Part shown: piece after piece, positions 21,700 to 32,291 of the stretch
Layout of the letters: the number at the start of each line of letters is the position of its first letter
How positions within the stretch are numbered: position 1 is the first letter of the stretch
Program-made: the position numbers and the translations under genes
Assembly (NCBI RefSeq): GCF_019703515.2
Contig: NC_059358.1
Span: 49,246,594 to 49,310,593 of the forward strand
From: Myxocyprinus asiaticus
Lineage: Eukaryota; Chordata; Actinopteri; Cypriniformes; Catostomidae
Length of the DNA: 64,000 bases
Reading direction: 5' to 3'
Notes under the pieces: model-generated
Databases searched by the model: none
What the model saw: only the letters and a program-made list of their open reading frames with translations
What the model was told of the DNA's origin: nothing

Positions 21700-22513
21700 T
21701 CATTCTACCAAGCCGTTCGTTTGGGGGTGGTAAACACTGGTACAAATCAGTTTAATCCCCAATAATTTGTACAGTTCATGTAGTATGCATGACATGAACG
21801 TAATGCCCTGATCAATGAGGATTTCTTTCAGAATCCCCACTTGGGAGATAATTCTTTAGAGTGCCTCCGCAACACTTTGCACTGAAATGTTGCGCAGAGG
21901 CACTACTTCCAGATATCGCGTTGCGTAGTCTACCAGAACCAACACAAAGCCATGCCTGCGTGCCGTCTGCTCTAATGGCCCGACGAGGTCCATACCAATT
22001 CTTTCAAAAGGATCCTCAATCAATGAAAGGGGACGCAATGGCGCTCCTGGGGTGGCCGGCGGATTCACCAGCTGACATTCACGGCATGCCACACACCACC
22101 TGTGAACATCCCTGTGAATGCCCCAACCAATATAAATGGACCAGTAGATGGTTCAGTGTTTTTTCCTACCCCAAGTGGCCCACCATCGGATTATAATGAG
22201 CCATCTGGAATAACATTTCCCAATTGCTCTTCAGTACTAATAATTGGGTTGTATCCTCCTTTGTCTGAGTGTCCTGCATCACTCAATACAAATGATCCTG
22301 GATAATCGAAAAATATGGGTATGAGAGTGCAATGTCCGGCTGGAGGCATTGACCATCAATCACTCTCACTTGGTCAAAGGTGTGCCTAAGGGTTTCGTCT
22401 CGCATCTGCTCCAGAGGGAAATCCCCTACAGGGAATCCTCTAAGGGCTGGGGAAGCCGAGACATCCCCCTCCCCTATGTCCTCCTGGCACCGCCTCCCCA
22501 GCCAGCGAATCAC
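21700..22513 (-). pseudogene. pol: gypsy integrase
   Basis: Minus-strand integrase upstream of RT. 22283-22513 carries the segment leading to the zinc-binding domain. The CxxC of the finger appears as CRECQ at 22085. The core 21856-22092 reads PFERIGMDLVGPLE (first catalytic Asp) and FVLVLVDYATRYLEVVPLRN. The second Asp is in the ILIDQG block near 21806. The Glu is in the HPQTNGLVE block near 21710, followed at once by a stop. The core therefore keeps the full D,D,E set but in broken frames. The linker after it (21420-21690) holds the GPF/Y-like tail and the YGRRPR block (minus strand near 21550). Confidence 0.88.
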
Positions 22514-22780
22514 ACACTACACTGATACACTGTTGCAAGACCCATCCACACATATTCCCCTCAATAAAGTTGTAAATTCCGGCCAATTCGTACCCAAGAT
22601 TTGTGGATGGGAGAGGCGGGAATAACCGCAGCCTCCACACTATGCTTTTGTCCCCGAAACTGAATAATGACTATCACTACAGGGTAATTTTGAACATCCC
22701 CGTGCACACACCTTACCTTTACCCTCCAGCCTGTATCCAGAGCCTTGGATAGAACCAAGCTTTGGTGAATGGAGGTTTGG
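22514..22780 (-). pseudogene. gypsy protease-like region
   Basis: The minus-strand frame 22561-22758 reads ALDTGWRVKVRCVHGDVQNY and then VVIVIIQFRGQKHSVEAAV. By position between gag zinc knuckle and integrase, and from the beta-strand-rich character with a downstream hydrophobic block, this is the aspartic protease region. An LDTG sequence occurs but I am not certain it is the active site. No intact reading frame spans the domain. Confidence 0.5.
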
Positions 22781-23806
22781 TTACAACCTGGTGTGGTATG
22801 TACCCACCTTAATACTCACAGGTATCCAGTACACTCCTGCCCGATCGTGGGCGGCCTGTGGCACGTCAGGTATCCAGACCAATGTCTCCACCTCCTTCAT
22901 GGAGCATCGGTCCTGGAAGTGCCCAGGTTCCCTGCAGCTCCAGCAGACTGGCCCAGACTTCACACCCACACCCACGGCAGCGGATTCACTGGCCTGTGGG
23001 TGAGAGATAAGGGAAACCGGTGGGTTAAAAGGTCCACGGGACAGGGGAACCGGTTTTGGGGTCATGATTCCCTGTTTCCGGGGGATCTCGGCGGTGGCAC
23101 TGGACCGACTCTGCTGTCACTTTCGGTAGCCAGGCAATGAATTGTTCCAGTACCACTAGATCGACCACTGCCATGGCATTGCAATCTGCTGCCAGTAGCC
23201 ACTGCCGATAGGTGTCACGGAGCTGTTGGGCAAAGGCAATTGGACAGCCAAGCTCGCCAAGGCGAGCGAAAGCACTGGTGGTGCTTTTCTGCGCTGTGGC
23301 CGACCCATTGCAAGATGGCTCGCTTCAAGTCCTGGTACCCAGGAGGTTGGCAACTGGTAGTTGTTGGGCTGCCAGTTGAGCTTCCCCCAACAACAGCGGC
23401 AGCCGGACTGCTCACTGGGACTCTGGCCATCCCGCTGCTTCTGCCGCACGCTTGAATAGCTCCACTAAAGCCTCCGGGTCGTCCTCTGGTCCCATCTAAG
23501 TGAGTGTGAAGTGGGTCATGGCAGGGGCAGCGGCTGGGGTCATGTCAGTAGAATTCCCCTGGGGTATCAAGCTCCGTAGCACCTGCCGGTCCACCGCGTG
23601 AGCTTGAAGGATGGCCTGGAATCACGGTTCCTGTTCCTGGCACAGCACAAGCAGAGCCTGATGTTGCTTTTGGTAGATGCTGGCAAGGGTCTTGATAAGG
23701 GCAAGGACTCCATGACGGCGTATCTTCCTCCCAATTCCCTGTTTCAGCAACACTGTGAAATATCCCTTGTTATTCTGATGAAGGAGGAAGTGGGGGCCAG
23801 GTAAAC
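22781..23806 (-). pseudogene. gag: gypsy gag with CCHC zinc knuckle
   Basis: Capsid/nucleocapsid polyprotein of the gypsy element on the minus strand. 23622-23849 has an LALIKTLASIYQKQHQALLV helix near the N-terminus. 22781-23065 contains CWSCREPGHFQDRC, a C-x2-C-x4-H-x4-C nucleocapsid knuckle that binds RNA. The middle (23100-23600) is Gly/Ala/Pro-rich and interrupted by several stops. Its place just inside the LTR supports the orientation. Confidence 0.8.
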
Positions 23807-24110
23807 TGTCCCTGTATGTTTCTTTATTTTTAACACATTTCAGTCTCACACAAAAAGGTTAGCTTTTCAGCATATCAAAAGCACACTCAAAACACTACTG
23901 CGTGCATCTCTCTCTCTCCTCCGGCGGTTTGGACTGCTCTTTTATACCTCTTCAACTCTCACTGTAACACAAAATAGCTGTTAGGAATAATTTCCTACAG
24001 GTGTCAATCCTTACTGCTCTTCCTCTTCCGGCCTCGCTCTGCACAGACGTCGTTCGGCCACACCCCCATTTCCATATTGCACTTCCCAAAATATCAACCA
24101 TGTGGACACA
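23807..24110 (-). repeat. gypsy 5' LTR
   Basis: Minus-strand LTR. Its inner end is CA (plus tgtccctgtatg at 23807). A TATA-like box reads TATAAAAG on the minus strand (plus cttttatac near 23940). Downstream purine- and GC-rich blocks follow up to about 24110. The outer end is uncertain because no second LTR is available. Gag begins immediately inside it. Confidence 0.55.
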
Positions 24111-24425
24111 ACACACTACTCACTAACCCTGCGGTTTATTCACCCTGCGTCTATGACTCATAAATTAAATTGAATTATTTTCATTAATTAAAATGTTTGG
24201 TGTAATGTAAAAATTACTATGGATATGCTTATAAAATGCTGACTATTCTCTGATTTCTTAGAGGGATGTTGGATTCTTAAATTTGAGAACCACTAGATTT
24301 TGATTAGCCTACATCATTCACAGTTCTTCATGCAATGAGTTAATTACCTCATAAAAGATGTAAAGCACAGTTTTGTAGGCTACTATTTTGATTTTCAAAT
24401 ACATTTTGCTTAGAATTAAATATTT
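24111..24425. other. no recognised feature
   Basis: AT-rich sequence between the gypsy LTR and a hAT-like element. I see no ORF, tandem repeat or known repeat family. Confidence 0.4.
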
Positions 24426-25192
24426 AGGGCTGTGAATCGATATTTGTTTTTGCAGTTTTCGCAAATTAATCGCACAGTTTTCTGTGATTAATTGTGATTA
24501 AATTATGATACGTGATACGTTACAACAAATATTTGTAAAAAATCATCATAAATATATTTACTGTATACTTTGTTTATACTCTACAAGTATACCTGGCAGT
24601 AGCTTGTGGAATGGCCAGGTCCTTCTCAGTCTCTATCGTGCACACGCGGGGTCTCTCTCGGGTAGTTACACTTTTGAAACGGGTTCAGATTAAAGTCAGT
24701 GAACATGTTTGTGTGATGCGGAGAGATACAGCAGCTTGCCCGTGTCACACGCCCGCTTGCAGAAAAAGAATCTTCATTCTCCATACAGTAAATATGCTCC
24801 TGTGTTTATTATGCCCGTAGCATGTGTCATGCGCAATGAATAAGCGTGCACTGCTTCACAAAGTCAGTTTCTGTGCTAGGATGTGCAGTTGAGTCAAGCA
24901 AGTACCTCCTGAAGATGTATATATGCCAATGTTAGCCACAGAAAGTAGGGAAAAACATTTGACAAAAGTGCTGGGTTTGTTCCTGGCAGACACCACATGC
25001 CCTAACCCAGGGCCAACCTAATCAGAACCTGTAAGGCTTAGTAGCTTTCCAGTAACAACTTGGGACACCTTTCTCCTATCGTGTGATGTTTTAGGAAGTA
25101 AAAAAAGGATACTGCATTAATTGCGTTATTTTTGAATGTGTTAAACAAAAAATATTAATCACAGAAATTAACACGTTAAATTTACCTGCCCT
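24426..25192. mobile_element. hAT-like non-autonomous DNA element
   Basis: Starts agggctgtgaatcgat and ends with taaatttacctgccct, so both ends carry AGGGC/GCCCT. Near each end are atta/taat-rich blocks (aattaatcgcac near 24462, attaatcacag near 25152). I know this style (AGGGCTGTCAATCGATT... with internal AATTAATCGC) from teleost DNA transposons. No transposase frame. No target duplication confirmed. A partial relative starts at 51006. Confidence 0.5.
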
Positions 25193-26185
25193 CATTTTAA
25201 AGTCATTAATTTCAAAGCTGGACGACTACAGCCAGACAACAAGGGATACTTCACTGGCCACTGCCTGCACCTCTGTCTTAGGATGGACTTCACCAAAAAT
25301 GAACAGCCGCAAGCTTCCAGTCAGACTGCGAGGCACACCTCCTGACCACTGTCTGTATCACCTTGGTTTAGGATGGACTACAAAGCATATAACTTCTATC
25401 AACCGCAATCCAATTGAACAGCCAGTAACACTTCTCTGACCACAGCTAGCTTGCATAACTTTTCTTAAAATGGAATTCAAATACAATAAATTACCAACTA
25501 AAGCCTTGTTCAATCAGTTAGTAAAGAGCAATCTATCTATGCACACTTCCAAAATCAATTCAGGATGGATTTCAAAGATACTTAGGGTGCTTTCACACTT
25601 GGTTCTATTGCTTAGACAGAATACAAGTTTGTTTCCTCCCCCATACCTGCTGGCCTCTGTTCACATCATACCATTTGCTATGTGTCATTAAGTCATGACT
25701 ATTAACTGCAGTCTATTCCAGTCAAGCATCACTTTAGTCTACTACGATGGACTTCACAGAGTATGATCTGCTGCCAACTCCAACAGTAAGACATGGGATA
25801 CTTCACTGGCCTCACTGGGATGAACTACGGCAGGCTTCCCGCCGAACTGCGATGCACGTCACTGACCTCTGCTTGCATCATCTTGGTCATAGGTTGGACG
25901 ACACTCTCTTAACCTCCTGTGACATGAGCATGACTGTTGTGTGCAATATTAATTTCCCTTGTTGATGTGTAACTAGTAGCCCATAATAAACATAAAAAAT
26001 AAAAATAAGAGCAAATAGTATTTCAAAAAAGTGATATCCTCATATGGGGACAGCAGGCCTAAGTTGTGAAATTTTAAATAATAACAAGCTATAGAAAATA
26101 AGATTTTTTTAAATTAATAGAAAGTAAGCTTTTTTAAATCAAATTGTTTATGTTATCCAGGAGTGTTGGTTATTTATTTTTTTAA
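25193..26185. other. unclassified interspersed sequence
   Basis: The stretch contains diverged internal repetitions of aggatggact..tca and of gatacttcactggcc (25235 and 25796), suggesting duplicated modules of about 0.56 kb. Short frames exist but none resembles a protein I know. Possibly the body of the dispersed element whose tail lies at 26190-26300. Confidence 0.35.
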
Positions 26186-26189
26186 GACG

Positions 26190-26300
26190 TTACAGACATT
26201 ACAGCTGATTTTTCTGTAAAGATGCTTTGGAACAATGTGTATTGGGAAAAGCACAAATAAAAAACTAAATAAAAATTATTTGACTTGACTTTACTTTTAT
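26190..26300 (+). repeat. L2-like LINE/SINE tail
   Basis: tctgtaaagatgctttgga..caatgtgtattg, followed by aaataaaa and ttgacttgac, is the same type of 3' terminal block as the minus-strand element at 90-200 and the copy near 39380. It marks the 3' end of a plus-strand retroelement fragment. Confidence 0.55.
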
Positions 26301-26524
26301 GTTACAATTTTTTCTTTACTTTGGCAACATAATCTCAGTGTTCTCTCTTTGCACTGTCAAACAAGCAAGTGATAGCCAGTGCTGAAGCATTTTACCAATC
26401 AGAAATTAGCATAATCCATTCTGATTCAAGTAATGGCCAGCATCATCCAATCACTGCCAACCATGTTAAAATACAATTTAGCAATATGAATTCTGAATCA
26501 GAATCAGAAGTACTGTCATCTTAG

Positions 26525-27503
26525 GGGGTTTTCACACAGGGCACGTTTGCTTTCACACTGGGGCGGATCACCGGGAATGCGGAGGGCGTTCTGTCCTCTG
26601 GGGGTCGGAAGTCTGACTCCGGTCCGCCCGGGGAGGAGCGGCTGCCATCTGCCTGAGAGGGTGGAGGAGTGATCGAGGACCACGCGACGGCACATCAGAG
26701 AACCGGTGAGTGATTTTTTTTCTCTCTCTAATTAATTAATTTTAATTAATTAATTTAATTAATTAATTAAAGTAATGGCTCTCTCTCTCTCTGTCACTCC
26801 ATGTTGGCCTTTCCCTCGCCTATTTTGTTTTTTTGTTGTTGTTGTTGTTTTTCCCCTCCTGTCTCCTCCCAAGTCGAGGAAGGCAGGGATGACCCGCCGT
26901 CAGTCGGGGCGCAAGGAGAGGAAGGGGGGATGTACGTCATGCCAGGGGCTCCCCGGCCTGAGGCAATGCCAGGAGGAGTGTAGAGCCGAGGAGGGCGGGG
27001 CCGGGCTGGATTGACGCACGCCCGGTCCCCAATCAGCCTGATGGGGCATGTGAGGGATAAAGGCGGCCGGGGACGACAGTTCGAGAGAGAGAGAATTACA
27101 GGCAGCTGCCCTGCATGTGTTTATGTTTGTGTGTTTTTGTTTAAGTTTATTATTAAACTATTATTTATATTCTCAAGCCGGTTCTCGCCTCCTCCTTTCC
27201 CTATAACCCCCTTTACATATATCCTATATTTATTAGTCGAAACTAATGATGTCGTCATCGGCTAAAACGCATGCGCAGGTTACTTTACTTCCTGAACGAG
27301 TGCACACCCGAGTCCGAGTTGCTTTCACATTCATGCAAATCATGCTACAGTTCCATTGCAACTAAACTCAGACCACTTCCTACAGGTAGTCTCGGGTTTG
27401 GTAACGCGGTGCGCTCCCTGGTCTGCATGACAGCTTTCACATTACCAATTTTTCATGTGAACTGTGCTCTGTTTCAAACTAAACTGCCAGTGTGAAAGCC
27501 CCC
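26525..27503. mobile_element. MITE-like element with GGGG(T/C)TTTCACAC ends
   Basis: The left end ggggttttcacacagggc and right end gtgtgaaagccccc form imperfect terminal inverted repeats. Subterminal ctttcacact blocks repeat internally (26551, 27322). The 10-bp string gtcatcttag precedes the left end (26515-26524) and occurs again at 31298-31307, after the adjoining DIRS element. Most of the interior is a later LTR-element insertion (26620-27206). Confidence 0.6.
26620..27206 (+). mobile_element. short non-autonomous LTR element, copy 1
   Basis: The internal part (about 26620-26975) shares gaggagtgatcgaggacca and ggcctgaggcaa with 56640-56890. The right LTR (about 26976-27206) begins at the gtgtagagccgagg boundary after a purine run (aatgccaggaggag). 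It has gagggataaagg and ends near ctttaca. The left LTR is not recognisable. The internal region is only about 350 bp and codes for nothing I recognise, like a TRIM. An AATT-rich run (26727-26770) lies inside. Confidence 0.6.
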
Positions 27504-27525
27504 TTCCCTATCTGTCACTCACTCG

Positions 27526-28400
27526 ATGTTGTGTCGATGTCAAGGCCGTGGAAGGCACCTTTTACAGCCCAGTCCCGATATTTCAGCTCCCCTGCCCTCA
27601 CTACCCTCGATGGTGGGGCGGCCAAGGGCTATAATCCCCCCAGTGGATAAGGCACTCACGGTGCACCTATGCCTGCAGAGCACCGCCACCTGGTGCGGGC
27701 GCCCAAAGCTCCCATCAAAGGCCTGTAGGTTTACGTCATCCCTGACGGCCAAAGCCTGTTGTGCCACTGGACAAGCCACCTCCGCCCTGCACGCCATGGC
27801 TCTCCTGCAAGTCTACCAAGCCAAGAAGCTAAAGGAACTGCACGAGGGTAGTTCCACCCCGGGATTGATGCAGGGGACCTCACTCTCTGGGTGACGAAGG
27901 TCACTGTGCGGTCTCTCGGGCGGGCGATGTCCACCTTGGTGGTCCGGTGGAGGGCCGGGAGGAGAATCATTTGTTACCTTTGCATTTAATTGCATCGCAT
28001 GCCCAAGTGGCTGCGGTACCCAAGAGATCAGCAAGAGTGGTTTCCTTGTTCCCTGGGTCACATACCCGGTGTGCACGGCCGTCATCACGACCACCGTCCA
28101 CCACTCGCTCCAGCGGTGCTCCAGCGGTGGTCTCCCTGCCCATGCGTGCCCAGCTGTGGCACAAATCCTCCCCCGATGTGACAGTCTCCACAGGTCACGA
28201 GGACAGGCCTCTTCCTCCCCCGTTCCAGGCTGTTCCGGGGGTGGTCACAAGGAGCCAGGTAAGTACTTCGATGTCCCTGAACTCAGCACGGCCACGACAC
28301 AGTACCTCAGGCTCCGCCCCGCCGCGAGGCCCCACTCGCCGGTATGTCCCCTTGGTCCCCCACGCCCGGAGCTTGGACGCGTGGCTTGCACTTTCCAACC
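27526..28400 (+). pseudogene. gag: DIRS gag-like region
   Basis: 27526-27894 encodes MVGRPRAIIPPVDKALTVHL then CCATGQATSALHAMALLQVY, a block I associate with the first ORF of fish DIRS elements. The same text recurs at 63890-64000 in copy 2. Downstream frames 27947-28400 are Pro/Arg-rich. Frames overlap and shift, so no single product survives. Gag-like protein would package the element RNA. Confidence 0.7.
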
Positions 28401-28559
28401 CGTCGCGATGGTTGGTCAGGACCGTCCGACTCGGCTACGCGATTCACTTCACCAGCCGTCCACCCAGGTTCAGTGGCATCCACTTCACCTTGGTGAAGGG
28501 CGAGAATGCCACTACCTTGCACGTGGAGATCGCTACCCTCCTATGGAAGGATGCAATAG

Positions 28560-29830
28560 AGCCTGTCCCTCCATCCGAGATGAAGGGGTTTTACAGTCCC
28601 TACTTCATTGTACCTAAAAAAGTACAAAAGACCTGCGAGTACTGAACCGGGCTTTACACAGACATCAAGATTGGTTCACGGCGGTAGACCTGAAGGATGC
28701 ATACTTCCACGTCTCAATTCTACCTCAACACAGACCCTTCCTGCGGTTTGCATTCGAGGGTCAGGCGTATCAGTACAAGGTCCTCCCTTTTGGCCTGTCC
28801 TTGTCCCCTTGCATCTTCACGAAGGTCGCAGAGGCAGCTCTTGCCCCGCTAAAGGAAGTGGGCATTCACATCCTCAACTATCTCCACAATTGGCTAATCC
28901 TAGCTCACTCTCGGGATGTGTTGTGTGCACACAGGGACCTGGTGCTCTCGCACCTCAGCCGACTAGGGCTTCGGGTCAACTGGGAAAATAGCAAGCTCCT
29001 CCCGGTTCAGAGCATCTCTTTTCTCGGCTTGAAGTTGGACTCAGTCTCGTTGACTGCACGAGCGCGCACAGTCGGTGCTGACCTGTTTGAAGGCGTTCAG
29101 ACAGAAGACAGCGGTTCCACTGAAACTGTTTCAGAGGCTCCTGGGGCACATGGCATCCTCAGCGGTGGCCACTGCGCTCGGGTTGATGCATATGAGACCA
29201 CTTCAGCAATGGCTTCAGACTTGAGTCCCGAGATGGGCATGGCGCCGTGGGACCCATCGCGTGGCCATCACACCGATCTGTCACCGCCTCTTCAGCCCTT
29301 GGACCAACCTCCCATTTCTATGGGCAGGCGTTCCCCTAGAGCAGGTCTCCAGGTGTGTCGTGGTAACGACAGAAGCCTCCAAAATGGGCTGGGGCGCTGT
29401 ATGCAATGGGCTCCTGGTCGGGCCAGCGGCTACGTTGGCACATCAACTGCCTCGAGTTGCTGGCAATTCTGCTTGCCCTGCGGAGGTTTCGGCCATTGAT
29501 CCAGGGCAAGCATGTGTTAGTTCGGACAGACAACACAGCAACGGTAGCATATGTCAACCGTTAAGGTGGTCTGCACTCCTGTTGTATGTCACAACTCGCC
29601 CACCGTCTCCTCCTGGAGTCAGCAGCACCTCAAGTTGCTGCGAGCCACTCACATGCCGGGCGACCTCAACACTGCAGCGGACGCACTGTCATGGCAGATT
29701 ACCCTAAGGGGAGAATGGAGACTCCACCTTCAGGTGGTCCAACTGATTTGGAGTCGATTCGGGCAGGCACAGGTAGACCTGTTCGCCTCCCAAGAATCCT
29801 CCCACTGCCCGCTCTGGTACGCCCTGACTG
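28560..29830 (+). pseudogene. DIRS reverse transcriptase and RNase H
   Basis: RT blocks in shifting frames. MKGFYSPYFIVPKK lies at 28580. AVDLKDAYFHVSILP with the motif A Asp is near 28685, and YQYKVLPFGLSLSPC near 28770. The motif C position reads LNYLHNWLILAHSRD (28872-28915), so the usual Asp-Asp pair is replaced by His-Asn. Then LVLSHLSRLGLRVNWENSKL and SFLGLKLDSV. RNase H follows: CVVVTTEASKMGWGAVCNG (29355) has Glu at the usual first Asp, VRTDNTATVAYVN is near 29520, and HMPGDLNTAADALS ends near 29690. The catalytic substitutions show it is inactive. Confidence 0.88.
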
Positions 29831-30790
29831 AGGCACCTCTCGGTATAGACGCGCTGGCACACAGCTGGCCCCCTGGACTTCGTAAATATGCGTTTCCTCC
29901 AGTGAGCCTACAAGGACGAGGAGCAGATAATCCTGGTAGTACCCTACTGGCCCACCCAGACATGGTTCTCGGACCTCACGCTCCTCATGACAGCCCCCCC
30001 CACCCGGCGAATTCCTCTGAGGAAGGACCTTCTTTCTCAGGGACGGTGCACCATCTGGCAACCGAGAATCTCTATGTCTGGCCCCTGGATGGGACATGGA
30101 AGACTTAAGCGGCCTACCACCCGCGGTGGTAGACATGATCACTCAGGCTAGGGCCCCCTCTACGAGATGCCTGTATGCTTTAAAGTGGCATCTTTTCACT
30201 AAGTGGTGTTCTTCCCGACGCGAAGACCCCCAGAGATGTGCAGTCGGATCGGTGCTTTCCTTCCTGCAGGAGAGGTTGGAAGGGCGGCTGTCCCCCTCCA
30301 CCTTGAAGGTGTAACAGTGGACGGTAAGTCCTTAGGGAAGCACGACCTGATCATCAGGATCCTAAGAGGCGCCAGGAGGTTGAATCCCTTCAGACTGCAC
30401 CACCTTCCCTCATGGGATCTCTCTGTAGTTCTTCAGGGTCTATGGAGAGCCCCCTTTGAGCCCCTGCAGTCAGCTGAGCTTAAGGCACTCTCTTTGAAGA
30501 CTGCCCTCCTGATTGCGCTCACTTCCATCAAGAGGGTAGGTGACCTGCAAGCATTCTCTGTCAGCGAAACGTGCCTGGAGTTCGGTCCGGGCTACTCTCA
30601 CGTGATCCTGAGACCCCGACTGGGCTATGTGCCCAAGGTTCCCACAACCCCTTTTAGGGACCAGGTGGTGAACCTGCAAGCGCTGCCCCAGGTGGGGTGT
30701 GGTCTCCGCGGTGTCTTCCCCTTGGGAGGGACACCCCCCCGACATAGACCTTGTGGCCCCAGTCGGTTAATTCCTTTTTTTGGGGGGGAG
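29695..30790 (+). pseudogene. DIRS tyrosine recombinase (truncated)
   Basis: 29700-30100 holds the linker (GEWRLHLQVVQLIWSRFGQA, VDLFASQESSHCPLWYALTE). The recombinase starts at 30096: MITQARAPSTRCLYALKWHL is a core-binding type domain, then VLSFLQERLEGRLSPSTLKV. After a frame break come RILRGARRLNPFRLHHLPSW and LSLKTALLIALTSIKRVGDL, which contains the first catalytic Arg block of tyrosine recombinases. The C-terminal H-x-x-R and Tyr region is not found; the frame is lost near 30780 at an A/G homopolymer. The enzyme would have integrated the circular DNA copy. Confidence 0.85.
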
Positions 30791-30971
30791 AGAAAAAAAA
30801 GAGGAGTCCCCAAAGGGCCATTCGACACTCATAACAGCGTTGGGGGAGGTTACATGTCGGCCTGGTGCGCTGGCTACGAGGCACACAGTGGTCTGCCCGT
30901 CACACACCGCCAGTTCACATAACACAGTTCAGCCAGTTGCTGCGTTTTGTATAGGGACCCCTAGTGTCACT

Positions 30972-31053
30972 ACATCGACACAATCTCGAGTGAGTGACAG
31001 ATAGGGAACATCCTGGTTACTTGCGTAACCTCCATTCCCTGATGGAGGGAACG
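30972..31053. repeat. DIRS internal complementary region
   Basis: Two abutting halves. The left half is the reverse complement of the element's first 37 bases and the right half is the reverse complement of its last 47 bases, with two mismatches each. In DIRS replication this region is thought to align both ends for circle formation. Confidence 0.93.
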
Positions 31054-31307
31054 AGACGTTGTGTCCCTCCTGCCACAACGCTGAACTGCCCGCTGAAATG
31101 GCCAGGACCTTGTCTCAGCTCCTCAGCACAAATCCTGAATGAGTGGTTGCATATCAGCTCCTTTTATACAAAAGTATGCAAATACCACTCGCCAATTTTC
31201 ATTGGCCTTTTATCAAATACCAGAGGTGTTTTGGGCTCCCAAGAGTGACCGTTCCCTCCATCAGGGAATGGAGGTTATGCAAGTAACCAGGACGTTAGTC
31301 ATCTTAG

Positions 31308-32290
31308 TACTGATTACCATTTGGATAATGGGACAGACATGGGACATGTATGTCAACCATGATGAGTGGTGCAAAAATCATCAGCAGCCAGGAACTGAAC
31401 TTTTGACCAGAAGTTTGGAGTGGATGCACTAGGCAGCATAGGAAAGCCATAGGATGCTCCCTTGCTCCCGAATTAGAGAATGACTTGTGTTGTCTGACTG
31501 CACTGGTTTCAGAACAGTTTAAAATGTACCTTATTTTCATCCTAACTCTGAATACAGCCTCTTTAAGCAACATTTTACAGCTTTTGGATTCACCCATTGA
31601 TTCTCAATGTGATAATGCAATGTGGACATAGGATTTCTAAGGTAAGTAAGGATCATTGTTCTTGCAGGAGGCCATCACGTTTAACAGTGTGCTGTTTTGT
31701 GATAAATCTCTGAATTTTCCTAAATGGCATATATGAAACTAGAGATGTTACTCTTTTAATACAAACAGGTTTCAATGTAAACTCTTAATGAGGTTGCTTA
31801 CCAGATGTACTGTAGTTTTGTTGCCGTTTCTTCCAGACAAACTTCACTTAGATCAGCAACATGTTTTTTCACATGGCGTCCTCGCGGGTCTAGGAACGGA
31901 GTTGGTAGGGGATCCCAGTGGCAAGTTAGATGTGCTGCCTGGACCCATTTCCCCAGAGCCCTAAATAGATGTGCTGCCTGGACCCATTTCCCTGGAACCC
32001 AAATTACAGTAGAGGTAATGCATGGACCAGTTTCCCCGGAACCCAAATTGGATGTGATGCTGGGGGAATGGTGCATGCGTAGCAGCCAGGAGGCCAGGCT
32101 GCCTTTCCCCTAAAGCACCACAGCCTCAAGGAAGTTGAGCAGCTAAAGGAAGTTGACACCCTTCACACCCTGGACCCAGGAGGGGAGCGCATGTGGCTGC
32201 CGGACTCTGTCCCTTTTACCTGGACCTTACCCTCTCATCACTACCCTACCATTACAGCCCAAGCACACCCCTAGGACACCAGATTTCTCC
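31308..32290. other. unclassified, with a short tandem repeat
   Basis: No recognised gene. Around 31925-32050 three diverged copies of a roughly 55-65 bp unit occur (gtgctgcctggacccatttcc, then again, then tgcatggaccagtttccc). Remaining sequence is unassigned; the part beside the LTR at 32292 may be internal sequence of the same LTR element. Confidence 0.4.
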
Positions 32291-32291
32291 T

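Larger units (their letters stand above)
20286..24110 (-). mobile_element. Ty3/gypsy retrotransposon with integrase before RT (Gmr1-like)
   Basis: Minus-strand LTR element. Reading 5' to 3' (high to low coordinates) there is a 5' LTR (23807-24110), gag with a zinc knuckle (22781-23806), a protease-like region, integrase (21700-22513), then RT (20700-21180) and the beginning of RNase H, cut at 20286 by the L1 tail. Integrase upstream of RT is the reverse of ordinary Ty3/gypsy elements; it matches the Gmr1-like group described in fish and other deuterostomes. The 3' LTR is missing. Many frameshifts. Confidence 0.88.
27504..31296 (+). mobile_element. DIRS1-like tyrosine-recombinase retrotransposon, copy 1
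   Basis: Plus-strand element with gag, RT-RNase H and tyrosine-recombinase regions in order. Near its right end 30972-31008 is complementary to the left terminus 27504-27540 (35 of 37 bases), and 31007-31053 is complementary to the right terminus 31250-31296 (45 of 47). This is the internal complementary region that defines DIRS elements. The inverted terminal repeat on the right (31054-31249) matches in reverse the left terminal repeat of the second copy at 62750. Here the left repeat and gag start (about 1.1 kb) are deleted. Recombinase and RT are damaged. Confidence 0.93.

Noticed and set aside
30780..30922. Continuation of the DIRS recombinase frame beyond 30780
   Set aside because: After the A/G homopolymer the translation loses all recombinase similarity; no H-x-x-R or catalytic Tyr block is found.
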